DNA of 64,000 nt from Actinocorallia herbida (lineage in GTDB: Bacteria > Actinomycetota > Actinomycetes > Streptosporangiales > Streptosporangiaceae): NCBI RefSeq assembly GCF_003751225.1, contig NZ_RJKE01000001.1:930001-994000 (forward strand), in the 5' to 3' direction. A program made the position numbers and the translations under genes. This document shows positions 25,408 to 33,865 of the stretch, one piece after another; position 1 is the stretch's first letter; each line of letters begins with the position of its first letter. The notes beneath the pieces are model-generated. The model saw nothing but the letters and a program-made list of their open reading frames with translations. It did no database searches and was not told the origin of the DNA.

Positions 25408-25579
25408 CAATTCCCCATTATCGGACAAGCCCCGCCTTTCGGTATTGTTTGCCCCCACCCCGCCTCCGCCGCTGCACCGTGCGTGACCACTGCTTTCCTC
25501 TTTGGATGCGAGATTCCCGCAACCGGTTCAATCAGGGGGGCATCATGCGAAAAACCGCGGGGTCACGGACGGGCCAAAG

Positions 25580-25605
25580 GGCTTTCCGGTCGGGACCGGA
25601 AAGCC
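25580..25605 (-). terminator. 12-bp perfect hairpin after the SGNH hydrolase gene
   Basis: GGCTTTCCGGTC (25580-25591) pairs perfectly with GACCGGAAAGCC (25594-25605) around a two-base loop. It lies downstream of the minus-strand hydrolase stop (25638) and upstream of pknG, so it would separate the two transcripts. There is no T run. The rest of the gap 25408-25637 shows only promoter-like sequence. Confidence 0.6.
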
Positions 25606-25637
25606 GCGGAACGTGATGCCCGGCGAGAATCCCGACG

Positions 25638-26777
25638 TCAGAGGCCGAACACGGCGGGGGACACCGCCCCGGCGATCGCCCGCGCGCCTTCGTCGTTCGG
25701 ATGCAGCCCGTCGCCGAAGTGCAGGTCGTCGCGGAGCAGGACGGGCCGGGCCGGATCGCGCAGCGCCCCGTCCATGTCGAGGTGGCCGGGGAACACCGCG
25801 CCGGACGCGCCGGACGCGGCCCGCATCCAGGCGTTGAACTCCGCGCGCGTCTGCTCGCCCCGGGCGGTGTGGTACCCGGGGTAGACCACCCCGCCGAACG
25901 GCGGCAGCGTCGCGCCGACCGGCACCACCCCCGCCTCGCGCGCCCGTGCGGCCAGCGCCGTGTACCCCGCGATGAGCTCGGCCGCGGTCACCGCGGGCCG
26001 CCCCGCGGCCCCGGCGAGCCCGAGGTCGTTGACGCCCAGCGCGATGATCACATGGGTCACGCCGGGCACCCCCAGGGCGTCGTCGGCGAAGCGCAGCATC
26101 CCGGCGGGGCCGAACCCGTTGGCCAGCAGCCGGTTCCCGCCGATCCCGGTGTTGAGGACGCGCACCCCGAGCCGGCGCCACAGATGGTCGGGGTAGCGCT
26201 GGTGCGCGTCGGGCGTGGTGCCCGACCCGTCGGTGAGCGAGTCGCCGAACGCCACGATGACGGGTTCGCCCGGCGCGGGCTCCCCGCACAGGTCGACGCC
26301 CCGGATCCAGTGCAGCTCGGCGAACTCCTCCGCGCCGGCCAGGCACGGGGCGTCCACGGCGGCGTCCTCGCGGGCGTAGCCGGTCTGGAGTCCCTCGGGG
26401 TGCTTGGTGGCCGCGCCCCCGTCCGCGGCGACCCCGACGGTGACGGCGAGCTCCGCCCCGTCGGGCACGGCGAGGTCGACGGGATCGCTGACGACCTCGA
26501 TGCCCGGCGGGATCTCCACCCCGGCCTCGCCCCCGAACGCCAGGGCCGCCGCGCCCGGCGCGACCCGTCCGCCGCCCAGGTGCAGCCCCGCGCGGACGGC
26601 GCGGAACCGCAGCGGCTCCCGCCCGAACCTGTTGCTGAACCACACCCGCAGCCGGGTCCCGCCCCGGTGCAGGTGGACCACCTGGCGCACCGCGCGCCCG
26701 GCGAACCCCGGCGCGGCGAACTCCGCCCCCGCGCACGGACCGACCATCATCGCCCGATGCCCCGCCGTCCAGCCCAC
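25638..26777 (-). CDS. SGNH/GDSL hydrolase
   Basis: Predicted esterase/lipase of 379 residues. An N-terminal beta-sandwich-like region (RAVRQVVHLHRGGTRLRVWFSNRFG) precedes the SGNH domain: block I FGDSLTDGSG with the nucleophile Ser, block II Gly in NTGIGGNRL, block III ALGVNDLG, and block V DGLHPNDEG with the Asp-His pair. GTG 26777 is chosen because GGGGGG lies eight bases upstream and VGWTAGHRAM resembles the family's usual start; a longer frame to 26840 gives a low-complexity Gly/Arg extension. No signal peptide is seen. Substrate unknown. Confidence 0.85.
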   Translation of the reverse strand: MGWTAGHRAMMVGPCAGAEFAAPGFAGRAVRQVVHLHRGGTRLRVWFSNRFGREPLRFRAVRAGLHLGGGRVAPGAAALAFGGEAGVEIPPGIEVVSDPVDLAVPDGAELAVTVGVAADGGAATKHPEGLQTGYAREDAAVDAPCLAGAEEFAELHWIRGVDLCGEPAPGEPVIVAFGDSLTDGSGTTPDAHQRYPDHLWRRLGVRVLNTGIGGNRLLANGFGPAGMLRFADDALGVPGVTHVIIALGVNDLGLAGAAGRPAVTAAELIAGYTALAARAREAGVVPVGATLPPFGGVVYPGYHTARGEQTRAEFNAWMRAASGASGAVFPGHLDMDGALRDPARPVLLRDDLHFGDGLHPNDEGARAIAGAVSPAVFGL

Positions 26778-26872
26778 CGCTCGCCCCCCGATTCCCCGCC
26801 CGCCCTCCGGGCGGCCCCGGCCGCGGCTCCCGCGCGGCATTGAGTGGATCTACGCAGGGTAAGGGGCTGGAC

Positions 26873-28033
26873 ATGCGTCTGTTCGATGATCCGCTGCTCC
26901 AGCAGTTCGCGGCGCGCGCGCTCACGATGATCCCGCGCGGCGCCGCGGAGTTCGGCGAGTGCCAGGCCGCGGCGGACGCGATCGCCGAAGGGGACGACGT
27001 GAGCTGGTACCGCTCCTGGACCTCGCTGGGCGACACCGTCGCCGAGTGGGCCTCGGTGAGCGACGACAAGGGCCACTACCTCAGCGCCGCCGACGCGTGG
27101 CTGAGGGCCGCCACCTACTACCGGACGGCGTGCTACCCGCTGTACGGCGCCCCGGTGGACCCGCGGCTCGTCCAGGGGTTCCGTCGTGAGGAGGAGGCGT
27201 TCCGCAGGTTCGCGGCGCTGCGCAAGCTGCGCGAGGTCGAGATCCCCTATGAGTCGGTGAAGCTGCGCGGGTACCTGTGCCCGGCCCAGGGCGGCGCGGA
27301 GATCGAGCGGCGGCCCGTGGTGGTGTCGGTCGGCGGCGTCGGCACGAACGCGCACGAGCGGTGGGCGATCCACGGCCTGCCCGCGGTCCGGCGCGGCTAC
27401 CACTGCCTGCTCCTCGACGGTCCCGGCCAGGGCCGCGCCCTCATCGACCTCGGCCTGCCGATGCGGCCCGACTGGGAGTACGTGATGGCCCCCGTGCTGG
27501 CCCACCTGCGGCGGCACGACGACGTAGACCCCGACCGGATCGCGCTCGTCGGCGTCGGGTTCGGCGCGTTCCTCGCGGCCCGTACGGCCGCCGCCTTCCC
27601 CGAGGTGGCGGCGCTCGTCACCGACCCCGGCCCGTGGGACCTCGGCGGCGACCCGCCCGCGGAGGGCGACTTCACCGACCCCGTCATGCGGTGGCTGTAC
27701 GAGGGCGCGGGGATGTGGGCGCACGGCTTCACCGACCTCGACGCCTATGTGGCGGACCTCCGGCGCTACCGGCTGTCGGAGGTCGTCGGCGGGATCGGCT
27801 GCCCGACGTTCGTGGCGGCCGCGGAGGCCGACCTGTTCTCGCACCGGGCGGCGCTGTTCTACCAGGCGCTCACCTGCCCCAAGACGTTCACCGTGTTCAC
27901 CCACGCCGAGGGCTCCGCGGGGCCGCTGGAGCTGTGGAACCGGTCGCGCTTCGACCAGCGCTCGTTCGACTGGCTGGACGAGACCCTGCACCACTACCCG
28001 GGCATGCTCGGCAGACCGGGCTCGCTCGGATAG
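26873..28033 (+). CDS. Alpha/beta hydrolase-fold protein, nucleophile position occupied by Gly
   Basis: 386-residue FrsA/DUF1100-like alpha/beta hydrolase-fold protein. ATG 26873 follows AAGGGG; the longer TTG frame is less likely. An N-terminal helical cap (about residues 1-110) precedes the fold. The beta strand and oxyanion segment RPVVVSVGGVGTNAHE is present, but the nucleophile elbow reads LVGVGFGAFLA, so the G-x-S-x-G serine is replaced by Gly. The later acid (AAEADLFSH) and base (FTHAEGSAGP) elements look conserved. It may therefore be a non-hydrolytic member, a lyase-like variant or an inactive homologue. A strong terminator follows. Confidence 0.82.
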   Translation: MRLFDDPLLQQFAARALTMIPRGAAEFGECQAAADAIAEGDDVSWYRSWTSLGDTVAEWASVSDDKGHYLSAADAWLRAATYYRTACYPLYGAPVDPRLVQGFRREEEAFRRFAALRKLREVEIPYESVKLRGYLCPAQGGAEIERRPVVVSVGGVGTNAHERWAIHGLPAVRRGYHCLLLDGPGQGRALIDLGLPMRPDWEYVMAPVLAHLRRHDDVDPDRIALVGVGFGAFLAARTAAAFPEVAALVTDPGPWDLGGDPPAEGDFTDPVMRWLYEGAGMWAHGFTDLDAYVADLRRYRLSEVVGGIGCPTFVAAAEADLFSHRAALFYQALTCPKTFTVFTHAEGSAGPLELWNRSRFDQRSFDWLDETLHHYPGMLGRPGSLG

Positions 28034-28037
28034 CGGA

Positions 28038-28069
28038 GCGCCGCCGGGCCCGTGCGGGTCCGGCGGCGC
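28038..28069. terminator. Bidirectional hairpin terminator between convergent genes
   Basis: GCGCCGCCGG (28038-28047) pairs with CCGGCGGCGC (28060-28069), and the inner CCCG/CGGG also pair, giving a stem of about 14 pairs with one mismatch. It lies between the hydrolase stop (28033) and the minus-strand mmsA stop (28096). Confidence 0.7.
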
Positions 28070-28095
28070 CGTGGTTCACCGATGCGTTCGGGGCG

Positions 28096-29586
28096 TCAGC
28101 CGTTGGTGGGGAAGCCCAGGTTCACGCCGCCGTGCGACGGGTCGAGCCAGCGGGCCGTCACCGCCTTGGTGCGGGTGTAGAAGTGGACGCCCTCGGTGCC
28201 GTGCGCGTGGCTGTCGCCGAACAGGCTGGCCTTCCACCCGCCGAAGCTGTAGTAGGCCATCGGCACGGGGATCGGCACGTTGACGCCGACCATGCCGACC
28301 TCCACCTCGTTCTGGAAGCGCCGGGCCGCGCCGCCGTCGTTGGTGAAGATCGCGGTTCCGTTGCCGTACGGGTTGGCGTCGATGAGCGCCATGCCCTCGT
28401 CGAAGCTCCCGACCCGGACGACGGACAGGACGGGGCCGAAGATCTCGTCCCGGTAGCAGTCCATGTCCGCGGTGACGCCGTCGATGAGGGTGGGGCGCAG
28501 CCAGAACCCGTCGCCCGAGGGCAGGCCCTCGCGGCCGTCGACGGCCAGGGCCGCGCCCTGCTCGACCGAGGAGGTCAGGTAGGAGGCGACCTTGTCGCGG
28601 TGCTGCCGGGTGACGAGCGGGCCCATCTCCGAGGCGGGGTCGTCGCCGGGGCCGGTGACCAGCCCGGCGACCCTGTCCTTGATCTTCGCGACCAGTTCGT
28701 CGCCGACGGGGTCGACCGCGACCAGCACGGAGACCGCCATGCAGCGCTCGCCCGCCGAGCCGAACCCGGCGTTCACCGCGGCGTCGGCGGCGAGGTCGAG
28801 GTCGGCGTCGGGCAGCACGAGCATGTGGTTCTTGGCGCCGCCGAGCGCCTGCACCCGCTTGCCGTGCCGGGCCGAGGTCTCGTAGATGTAGCGCGCGATC
28901 GGGGTCGAGCCCACGAACGAGACGGCCTTGACGTCGGGGTGCTCCAGCAGCGCGTCCACCGCGGTCTTGTCGCCGTTGACGACGGTGAAGACGCCCTCGG
29001 GCAGGCCCGCCTCGGCCCACAGCTCGGCGATCTTCAGCGCGGCGGAGGGGTCCTTCTCCGACGGCTTGAGCACGAACGCGTTCCCGCACGCGATCGCGAT
29101 CGGGAACATCCACATCGGCACCATCGCCGGGAAGTTGAACGGGGTGATGCCCGCGACCACGCCGAGCGGCTGGTGGATCGAGTAGGCGTCCACCTTGCTG
29201 GAGACGTTCTCGGAGAACCCGCCCTTGAGCAGGTGCGGGATGCCGCAGGCGAACTCCACGACCTCGAGGCCGCGCGCGACCTCGCCCGCCGCGTCCGACA
29301 GCACCTTGCCGTGCTCGGCGGAGATGAGCGCGGCGATCTCGGGGGAGTCGCGCACGAGCAGTTCACGGAAGCGGAACAGGATCTTCGCGCGCTGGGCGAG
29401 GGAGGTGTCCCGCCAGCCGGGGAAGGCGGCCTTGGCGGACGCGACGGCCTCGGCGACGTCGGCCGCGGAGGCGAAGTCGACGGTGCCGGTGACGGCGCCC
29501 GTCGCCGGGTTGAAGATGTCTCCCGAACGCTCGGCCCTGCCACTCCAGGACTTGCCGTTGATCCAATGCGTGACGTGCTTACCCAT
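28096..29586 (-). CDS. mmsA: CoA-acylating methylmalonate-semialdehyde dehydrogenase
   Basis: 496-residue aldehyde dehydrogenase of the MmsA/IolA class, converting (methyl)malonate semialdehyde to propionyl- or acetyl-CoA with NAD+. Family marks are NHWINGK-like THWINGKSW at the start, GITPFNFPAMVPMWMFPIAIA, VGSTPIA and the active-site GSAGERCMA, with the typical absence of the general-base Glu in LGGAKNH. Its ATG overlaps by one base the stop of the class III aminotransferase gene upstream, so the two form an operon. The pair fits degradation of beta-alanine or 3-aminoisobutyrate through the semialdehyde. Confidence 0.93.
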   Translation of the reverse strand: MGKHVTHWINGKSWSGRAERSGDIFNPATGAVTGTVDFASAADVAEAVASAKAAFPGWRDTSLAQRAKILFRFRELLVRDSPEIAALISAEHGKVLSDAAGEVARGLEVVEFACGIPHLLKGGFSENVSSKVDAYSIHQPLGVVAGITPFNFPAMVPMWMFPIAIACGNAFVLKPSEKDPSAALKIAELWAEAGLPEGVFTVVNGDKTAVDALLEHPDVKAVSFVGSTPIARYIYETSARHGKRVQALGGAKNHMLVLPDADLDLAADAAVNAGFGSAGERCMAVSVLVAVDPVGDELVAKIKDRVAGLVTGPGDDPASEMGPLVTRQHRDKVASYLTSSVEQGAALAVDGREGLPSGDGFWLRPTLIDGVTADMDCYRDEIFGPVLSVVRVGSFDEGMALIDANPYGNGTAIFTNDGGAARRFQNEVEVGMVGVNVPIPVPMAYYSFGGWKASLFGDSHAHGTEGVHFYTRTKAVTARWLDPSHGGVNLGFPTNG

Positions 29587-30869
29587 CAGGCGATCGCCTC
29601 CAGCGACTCGACGAGGATGCGCAGGCCGTCGGCGGCCTCGGCCTGCGTGAGGGTGAGCGGCGGAGCCATCCGCATGGTGTTACCGTACAGGCCGCCCTTG
29701 CCGACCAGCAGGCCCCGGGCCTTGGTCTCCTCCAGCATCCGGGTCGCCAGCGCGGCGTTCGGCCGCCCGGTCTCGGGGTCGATCAGTTCGAGGGCGAACA
29801 TCAGGCCCTTGCCGCGCACGTCGCCGACGAACGGGAAGCGCGGGGCCGCCTCGCGCAGGCCGCCGATGATCTCGGCGCCGCGGGCCGCGGCGTTGGCCTG
29901 GAGGTCGTGGTCGAGCACGTAGTCGAGGGTGGCGTTGGCGGCGGCGGTCGCGATGGGGTTGCCGCCGAACGTGGCGAGGCCGATCGCCTGCGGGCCGTCC
30001 ATGAGGTCGCCGCGCGCGACGACGCCGCCGATGGCGATGCCGTTGCCGAGGCCCTTGGCGAACGTCATCGCGTCGGGGACGACGCCGTGGTTCGCGATGC
30101 CCCAGAAGTTCTCGCCGGTGCGGCCCCACCCGGTCTGGACCTCGTCGGCGATGAAGAGGATGCCGTGCTCGTCCAGCACCTCCTTGTAGGCGGCGAACAG
30201 GCCGTCGGGCGCCATGGTGAACCCGCCGACGCCCTGGATCGGCTCGGCGATGAGCGCCGCGACGTCGCCGCCGGTGGCGGTCGCCAGGACGTGCCGGAGG
30301 TCCTCGACGCACACCGCCGCGTAGTCGTGGTCGGACAGCCGCGCGAACTGCGGCAGATGCCGGTCGGCGCCGTGCAGGAAGCTCACGTTGAACGGGCTGA
30401 GGCCGTTGTTCTTCCAGGTCCGGATGGAGGTCACCGCGGTCGCGGCGAAGGACTTGCCGTGGTAGCTCTGGCGCATCGCGAGCACCTGGTTGCTGCGGCG
30501 CGCGACCGAGGCGAGCAGCAGCGCCAGCTCGTTGGCCTCGGTGCCGGAGTTGGTGAAGAACACCTTGGCGTCCGGGATGCGGGAGATCCTGGCGATCTTC
30601 TCGGCCAGCTCGACCTGGCCGCGCAGCAGGTACAGCGTGGAGGTGTGCACGACGCCCGACGCGAGCTGCCGCTCGACGGCCTCGCGCACCTCGGCCACGT
30701 CGTAGCCGATCATATTGGTGAGGATGCCCGCGAAGAAGTCGAGATAGGTCTCGCCCGCGGCGTCCACGACGTGGTTGCCCTTGCCGCTCACGATCTCGAT
30801 GGGCTCGTCGTAGTAGAGGCTCATCCACTGGGGCATGACCGCGCGGTGCCGCGCCAGAAGTTCCGACAT
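29586..30869 (-). CDS. Class III PLP aminotransferase (beta-alanine/3-aminoisobutyrate type)
   Basis: 427-residue class III aminotransferase. The PLP lysine is in TFAKGLGNG, the aspartate pair in ADEVQTGWGRTG, and the phosphate-binding region in NSGTEANE and SYHGKSF. The sequence resembles AGXT2-like enzymes, which act on 3-amino acids with pyruvate or glyoxylate. It is directly coupled to mmsA, which would take the resulting semialdehyde; that supports a beta-amino-acid substrate by inference. A very long shadow frame continues upstream but is not coding. The PucR regulator at 30978 is divergent, 108 bases away. Confidence 0.88.
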   Translation of the reverse strand: MSELLARHRAVMPQWMSLYYDEPIEIVSGKGNHVVDAAGETYLDFFAGILTNMIGYDVAEVREAVERQLASGVVHTSTLYLLRGQVELAEKIARISRIPDAKVFFTNSGTEANELALLLASVARRSNQVLAMRQSYHGKSFAATAVTSIRTWKNNGLSPFNVSFLHGADRHLPQFARLSDHDYAAVCVEDLRHVLATATGGDVAALIAEPIQGVGGFTMAPDGLFAAYKEVLDEHGILFIADEVQTGWGRTGENFWGIANHGVVPDAMTFAKGLGNGIAIGGVVARGDLMDGPQAIGLATFGGNPIATAAANATLDYVLDHDLQANAAARGAEIIGGLREAAPRFPFVGDVRGKGLMFALELIDPETGRPNAALATRMLEETKARGLLVGKGGLYGNTMRMAPPLTLTQAEAADGLRILVESLEAIA

Positions 30870-30977
30870 GGGGCCAAGTCTCGGTGGGCCCGGCGCCGGA
30901 GGCCACCCGCAACATGTCGGCGAATCCACCGAAGGCTTTACAGCATGTTCACGCAGGTCACCTAGGATGATGGGGCG

Positions 30978-32585
30978 ATGCTGCCCACTCTCGCCGACGT
31001 CCTCGACCTCGAACCCGTGCGGCGCGGCCGGCCCCGGGTGGTGGCCGGCGCCGACCGCCTCGGCACGCGCGTGCGCTGGGTGCACGTCGCCGAGATCGCG
31101 GACATCGCGACCCTGCTGCGCGGCGGCGAACTCGTCCTGACGACCGGGATCGCGCTGCCCGACCAGGCGTCCCGGCTGCGCGAGTACGTGGCGGCGCTCG
31201 CCGACGTGGGGGTGAGCGGCCTCATCGTGGAACTCGGCCGCCGGTACCGGGGCGAACTGCCCGCGGCGCTGGTCCGTGAGGCCGAACGGCTCGGGGTCGC
31301 GGTGATCGTGCTGGAACGCGAGACCCTCTTCGTCGACGTGACCGAGGCGGTCCACGCGAAGATCCTGGACGCCCAGCTCGAGGAGCTGCGCGCGTCGGAG
31401 CAGCTGCACGAGATCTTCACCCAGCTCAGCGTCGAGGGCGCGGGCCCCGACGAGGTCGTCAGCCAGGTGGCGGTGCTCGCCGGGCGGCCCGCGGTCCTGG
31501 AGAACCTCGCCCACCAGGTGCTCGCCGCCGACGCCGCGGGCCGCGACCCGGCCGAGCTGCTGTCCTCGTGGGAGGCGCGCTCGCGTGCCGTCCGGCTCAG
31601 CCAGCGGACCGCCTACGACGACACCACCGGCTGGCTCATCACCATGGTGGGCGCCCGCGGGGAGGACTGGGGCAGGCTCATCCTGCTGGCGGGGGCCGCC
31701 CCCACGCCGCGCGAGACCGTGCTGGTCGAGCGGGCCGCGACCACGCTGGCGCTCGGCAGGCTGCTGGACCGGCACGAGGCGTCCCTGGAACGGCAGGCGC
31801 ACGGCACGATCATCAGCGCGATCCTCGCGCACGCCTACTCCGACCCGCAGGAGGCCGCCGCGCGCGCCCGTGCCCTGGGCGTCCAGCTCTCCGGCCGCAG
31901 GCTCCTCGGCGTCGTCGTGCGGCCGCGCGGGCGGTGCGCCCCCGAGGCGATCGCCGACCTCGCCGAGGCCACCGCGGCGGCGAGCCGCGGCGCGGGGCTC
32001 GCCGCGCTCGTCGGCGTGCTCGGCGAGGGCACCGGGCAGGCCCGCGTCGGGGTGCTCGCCTCGCTCCCGCACCGCGCCCAGGTCGACCGGGTGCTCACCG
32101 CGATGGCGGGCACGCTGCGGGAGACCGCCCCCGACACCGTCGTCGCCTGCGGCTCGGTGGTGGAGTCGGTGCGCGACGTGCGGCGCTCGTTCCTGGAGGC
32201 CGAGCAGGTCGCCGACGTCGCGTCGCGCGGCGCGGGCGATCTCCCCTTCTACCGGCTGCCCGACCTGCGGCTGCGCGGCCTGCTGCACCTCCTGCGCGAC
32301 GACGCGCGCCTCCAGACCTTCGTGGAGCGCGAGCTGGGCGCCCTGCTGGAGTACGACGCCCAGCGCAAGGCCGACCTCACCGGCATCCTGGGCGTCTACC
32401 TTGCCGCGGGCCGCAACAAGGCCGAAGCGGCCCAGCGCGCCCATCTCTCCCGCCCCGCCCTCTACGAACGGCTCCGCCGCATAGAACGGGTCCTCGACAC
32501 CGACCTGGACGACACCGAGTCCTGCACCTCCCTGCACGTGGCGCTCCTGGCCCTGGCCTCGGTCCGCCGCCCCACCGACGACTGA
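30978..32585 (+). CDS. PucR-family transcriptional regulator (first)
   Basis: 535-residue regulator. The N-terminal PucR domain starts LPTLADVLDLEPVRRG and includes WVHVAEIADIATLLRGGELVLTTG. A GGDEF-like middle domain follows, and the C-terminal HTH is seen in LAAGRNKAEAAQRAHLSRPALYERLRRIERVL with the family's VLDTDLDD. Such proteins sense a metabolite and usually control the neighbouring catabolic operon, here the divergent aminotransferase-mmsA pair. Confidence 0.92.
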   Translation: MLPTLADVLDLEPVRRGRPRVVAGADRLGTRVRWVHVAEIADIATLLRGGELVLTTGIALPDQASRLREYVAALADVGVSGLIVELGRRYRGELPAALVREAERLGVAVIVLERETLFVDVTEAVHAKILDAQLEELRASEQLHEIFTQLSVEGAGPDEVVSQVAVLAGRPAVLENLAHQVLAADAAGRDPAELLSSWEARSRAVRLSQRTAYDDTTGWLITMVGARGEDWGRLILLAGAAPTPRETVLVERAATTLALGRLLDRHEASLERQAHGTIISAILAHAYSDPQEAAARARALGVQLSGRRLLGVVVRPRGRCAPEAIADLAEATAAASRGAGLAALVGVLGEGTGQARVGVLASLPHRAQVDRVLTAMAGTLRETAPDTVVACGSVVESVRDVRRSFLEAEQVADVASRGAGDLPFYRLPDLRLRGLLHLLRDDARLQTFVERELGALLEYDAQRKADLTGILGVYLAAGRNKAEAAQRAHLSRPALYERLRRIERVLDTDLDDTESCTSLHVALLALASVRRPTDD

Positions 32586-32626
32586 CGCGGGACCCGGGCC
32601 GTCCACCCGGTTCCGGGCGCGGCGGC

Positions 32627-33757
32627 TCAGCGGTCGTCCGATCTGCCTGGGCGGTCCCTGTCCGGGTGGTCCTTGTGGTGACGGTGGCGGCCCATGGCGA
32701 GGGCGTAGCCGGTGCCCGCGGTCTTGTAGCGGCGGCCCTTGCCCCAGCGCAGGACCTCGAAGTGGACCTTGACGGCGTGCGAGCGGCGGCCGGTCAGCCT
32801 CGCCATCATCTTCTCCGAGAGGTCCACGATCGCCGGGGGGCGGTGCTGGCGGACCGCCCACTGCGCGGGGCCGAAGTCCTCCACGTACCCGACCGAGCTG
32901 CGGCCCGCGTAGGTGATGCGCACCTTGGTGCCGAGCGGCCAGTAGGGGCTCGCCAGCGTCCGGTACCGCATCGGCTTGCCCGACGCGGTCTGCGCGTCCC
33001 AGAACGAGGTGGCGACGCTCATCCCCGCGGGCATCCGCGGCTTCGGCTCCTCCTCGGGCTCCTCCTCCGGTTCGGGCTCCTCCTCCGGCTCCTCGATCTC
33101 GGGCTCCTCCGGCCCGGGCTGCTCGGCCTCGGGCTCATCGGGTCCCTCGGGCCGGCCGGGTGCGCCGTTCTCGTCCGGGTCGGGCTGCTGGGCGTCGGGT
33201 CCGGGGTCCTGTGCCCCCGCTTGATCCGGGTCGGGCTGTCCGGCGTCCGGTCCACCGGATCCCGGGTCCTGCGGCTCCGCCTGGTCCGGGTCGGGCTCCG
33301 GGGCGGCGGTCCCGTCGGACGGGTCGGGTGCGTCCTTGCCGGGGCGCCCGGGGTTCGCCCCTTCGGCCTCGTCCGGGTCCGGCGCCTGCACGTCAGGGCC
33401 GTCCGGTCCGGGGGTGTACGTGTCCGGTCTTCCCGGTTCCGGGGCCGAGGAGTCCGGGGCGGAAGGGGGCGATGCGTCGGCGGGGAACGGGTCGGGGTCG
33501 GGTTCCAGGTAGAGCACCGGGTAGGTCGCGGGGCCGGGTGCGGGATCGGCGGCGAAGGCCGGGTCGAGGATCAGCAGGACGGGCGGCGGGCCGCCGGGAG
33601 CCGCCCGGAGCGGCGAGGGGGACGCGGCGGCGGGCGAGGCGAAGCCCCCCGCGAGCGCGGCGGCGAGGCCGCCGGCCAGGACCGCCGCGCCCCGTGCGAC
33701 GGCGGGCGCGGGGCGGCGGGACGGCCGGTCGGACGGTGCCGGAACATGTGCGGACAA
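32627..33757 (-). CDS. Secreted RlpA-like (double-psi beta-barrel) protein with long acidic Pro-rich linker
   Basis: 376-residue exported protein. The start is TTG at 33757 behind GGGGGAAA. A signal peptide (VLAGGLAAALAGGFASPAAASP) is followed by about 180 residues of Pro/Asp/Glu/Gly low-complexity sequence with repeated DPDQAxxQDPG-like units ending in a run of EEPEPEEEPEEEP. The C-terminal domain (about residues 245-340) is of the RlpA/3D double-psi barrel type: TSFWDAQTASGKPM, YWPLGTKVRITYAG, GYVEDFGP and VDLSEKMMARL. The tail is His/Arg/Lys-rich. A role at the cell wall is likely. Whether it cuts glycan or only binds it is open. Confidence 0.8.
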   Translation of the reverse strand: MSAHVPAPSDRPSRRPAPAVARGAAVLAGGLAAALAGGFASPAAASPSPLRAAPGGPPPVLLILDPAFAADPAPGPATYPVLYLEPDPDPFPADASPPSAPDSSAPEPGRPDTYTPGPDGPDVQAPDPDEAEGANPGRPGKDAPDPSDGTAAPEPDPDQAEPQDPGSGGPDAGQPDPDQAGAQDPGPDAQQPDPDENGAPGRPEGPDEPEAEQPGPEEPEIEEPEEEPEPEEEPEEEPKPRMPAGMSVATSFWDAQTASGKPMRYRTLASPYWPLGTKVRITYAGRSSVGYVEDFGPAQWAVRQHRPPAIVDLSEKMMARLTGRRSHAVKVHFEVLRWGKGRRYKTAGTGYALAMGRHRHHKDHPDRDRPGRSDDR

Positions 33758-33865
33758 GCGATTTCCCCCGAATTGCTGGCACTCAACGGAACTGCGGGAC
33801 AGCTATTCCTTGCTCCGGGGGGAGAGAAATGAAGACAGATAACAGGGCGGCGGCAAAAATGGTTT

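Noticed and set aside
25545-25616. 23-residue frame behind GGGGGGCATC
   Set aside because: It covers the perfect hairpin at 25580-25605, which better explains the sequence.
26747-27994. 415-codon frame antisense to the alpha/beta hydrolase gene
   Set aside because: No ribosome site or domain, and typical shadow composition.
29586-32861. A 1091-codon open frame on the minus strand
   Set aside because: Only the part to 30869 is an aminotransferase; the rest is antisense to the PucR gene and has shadow-frame composition (Arg/Gly/Ala/Glu-rich, no domains).
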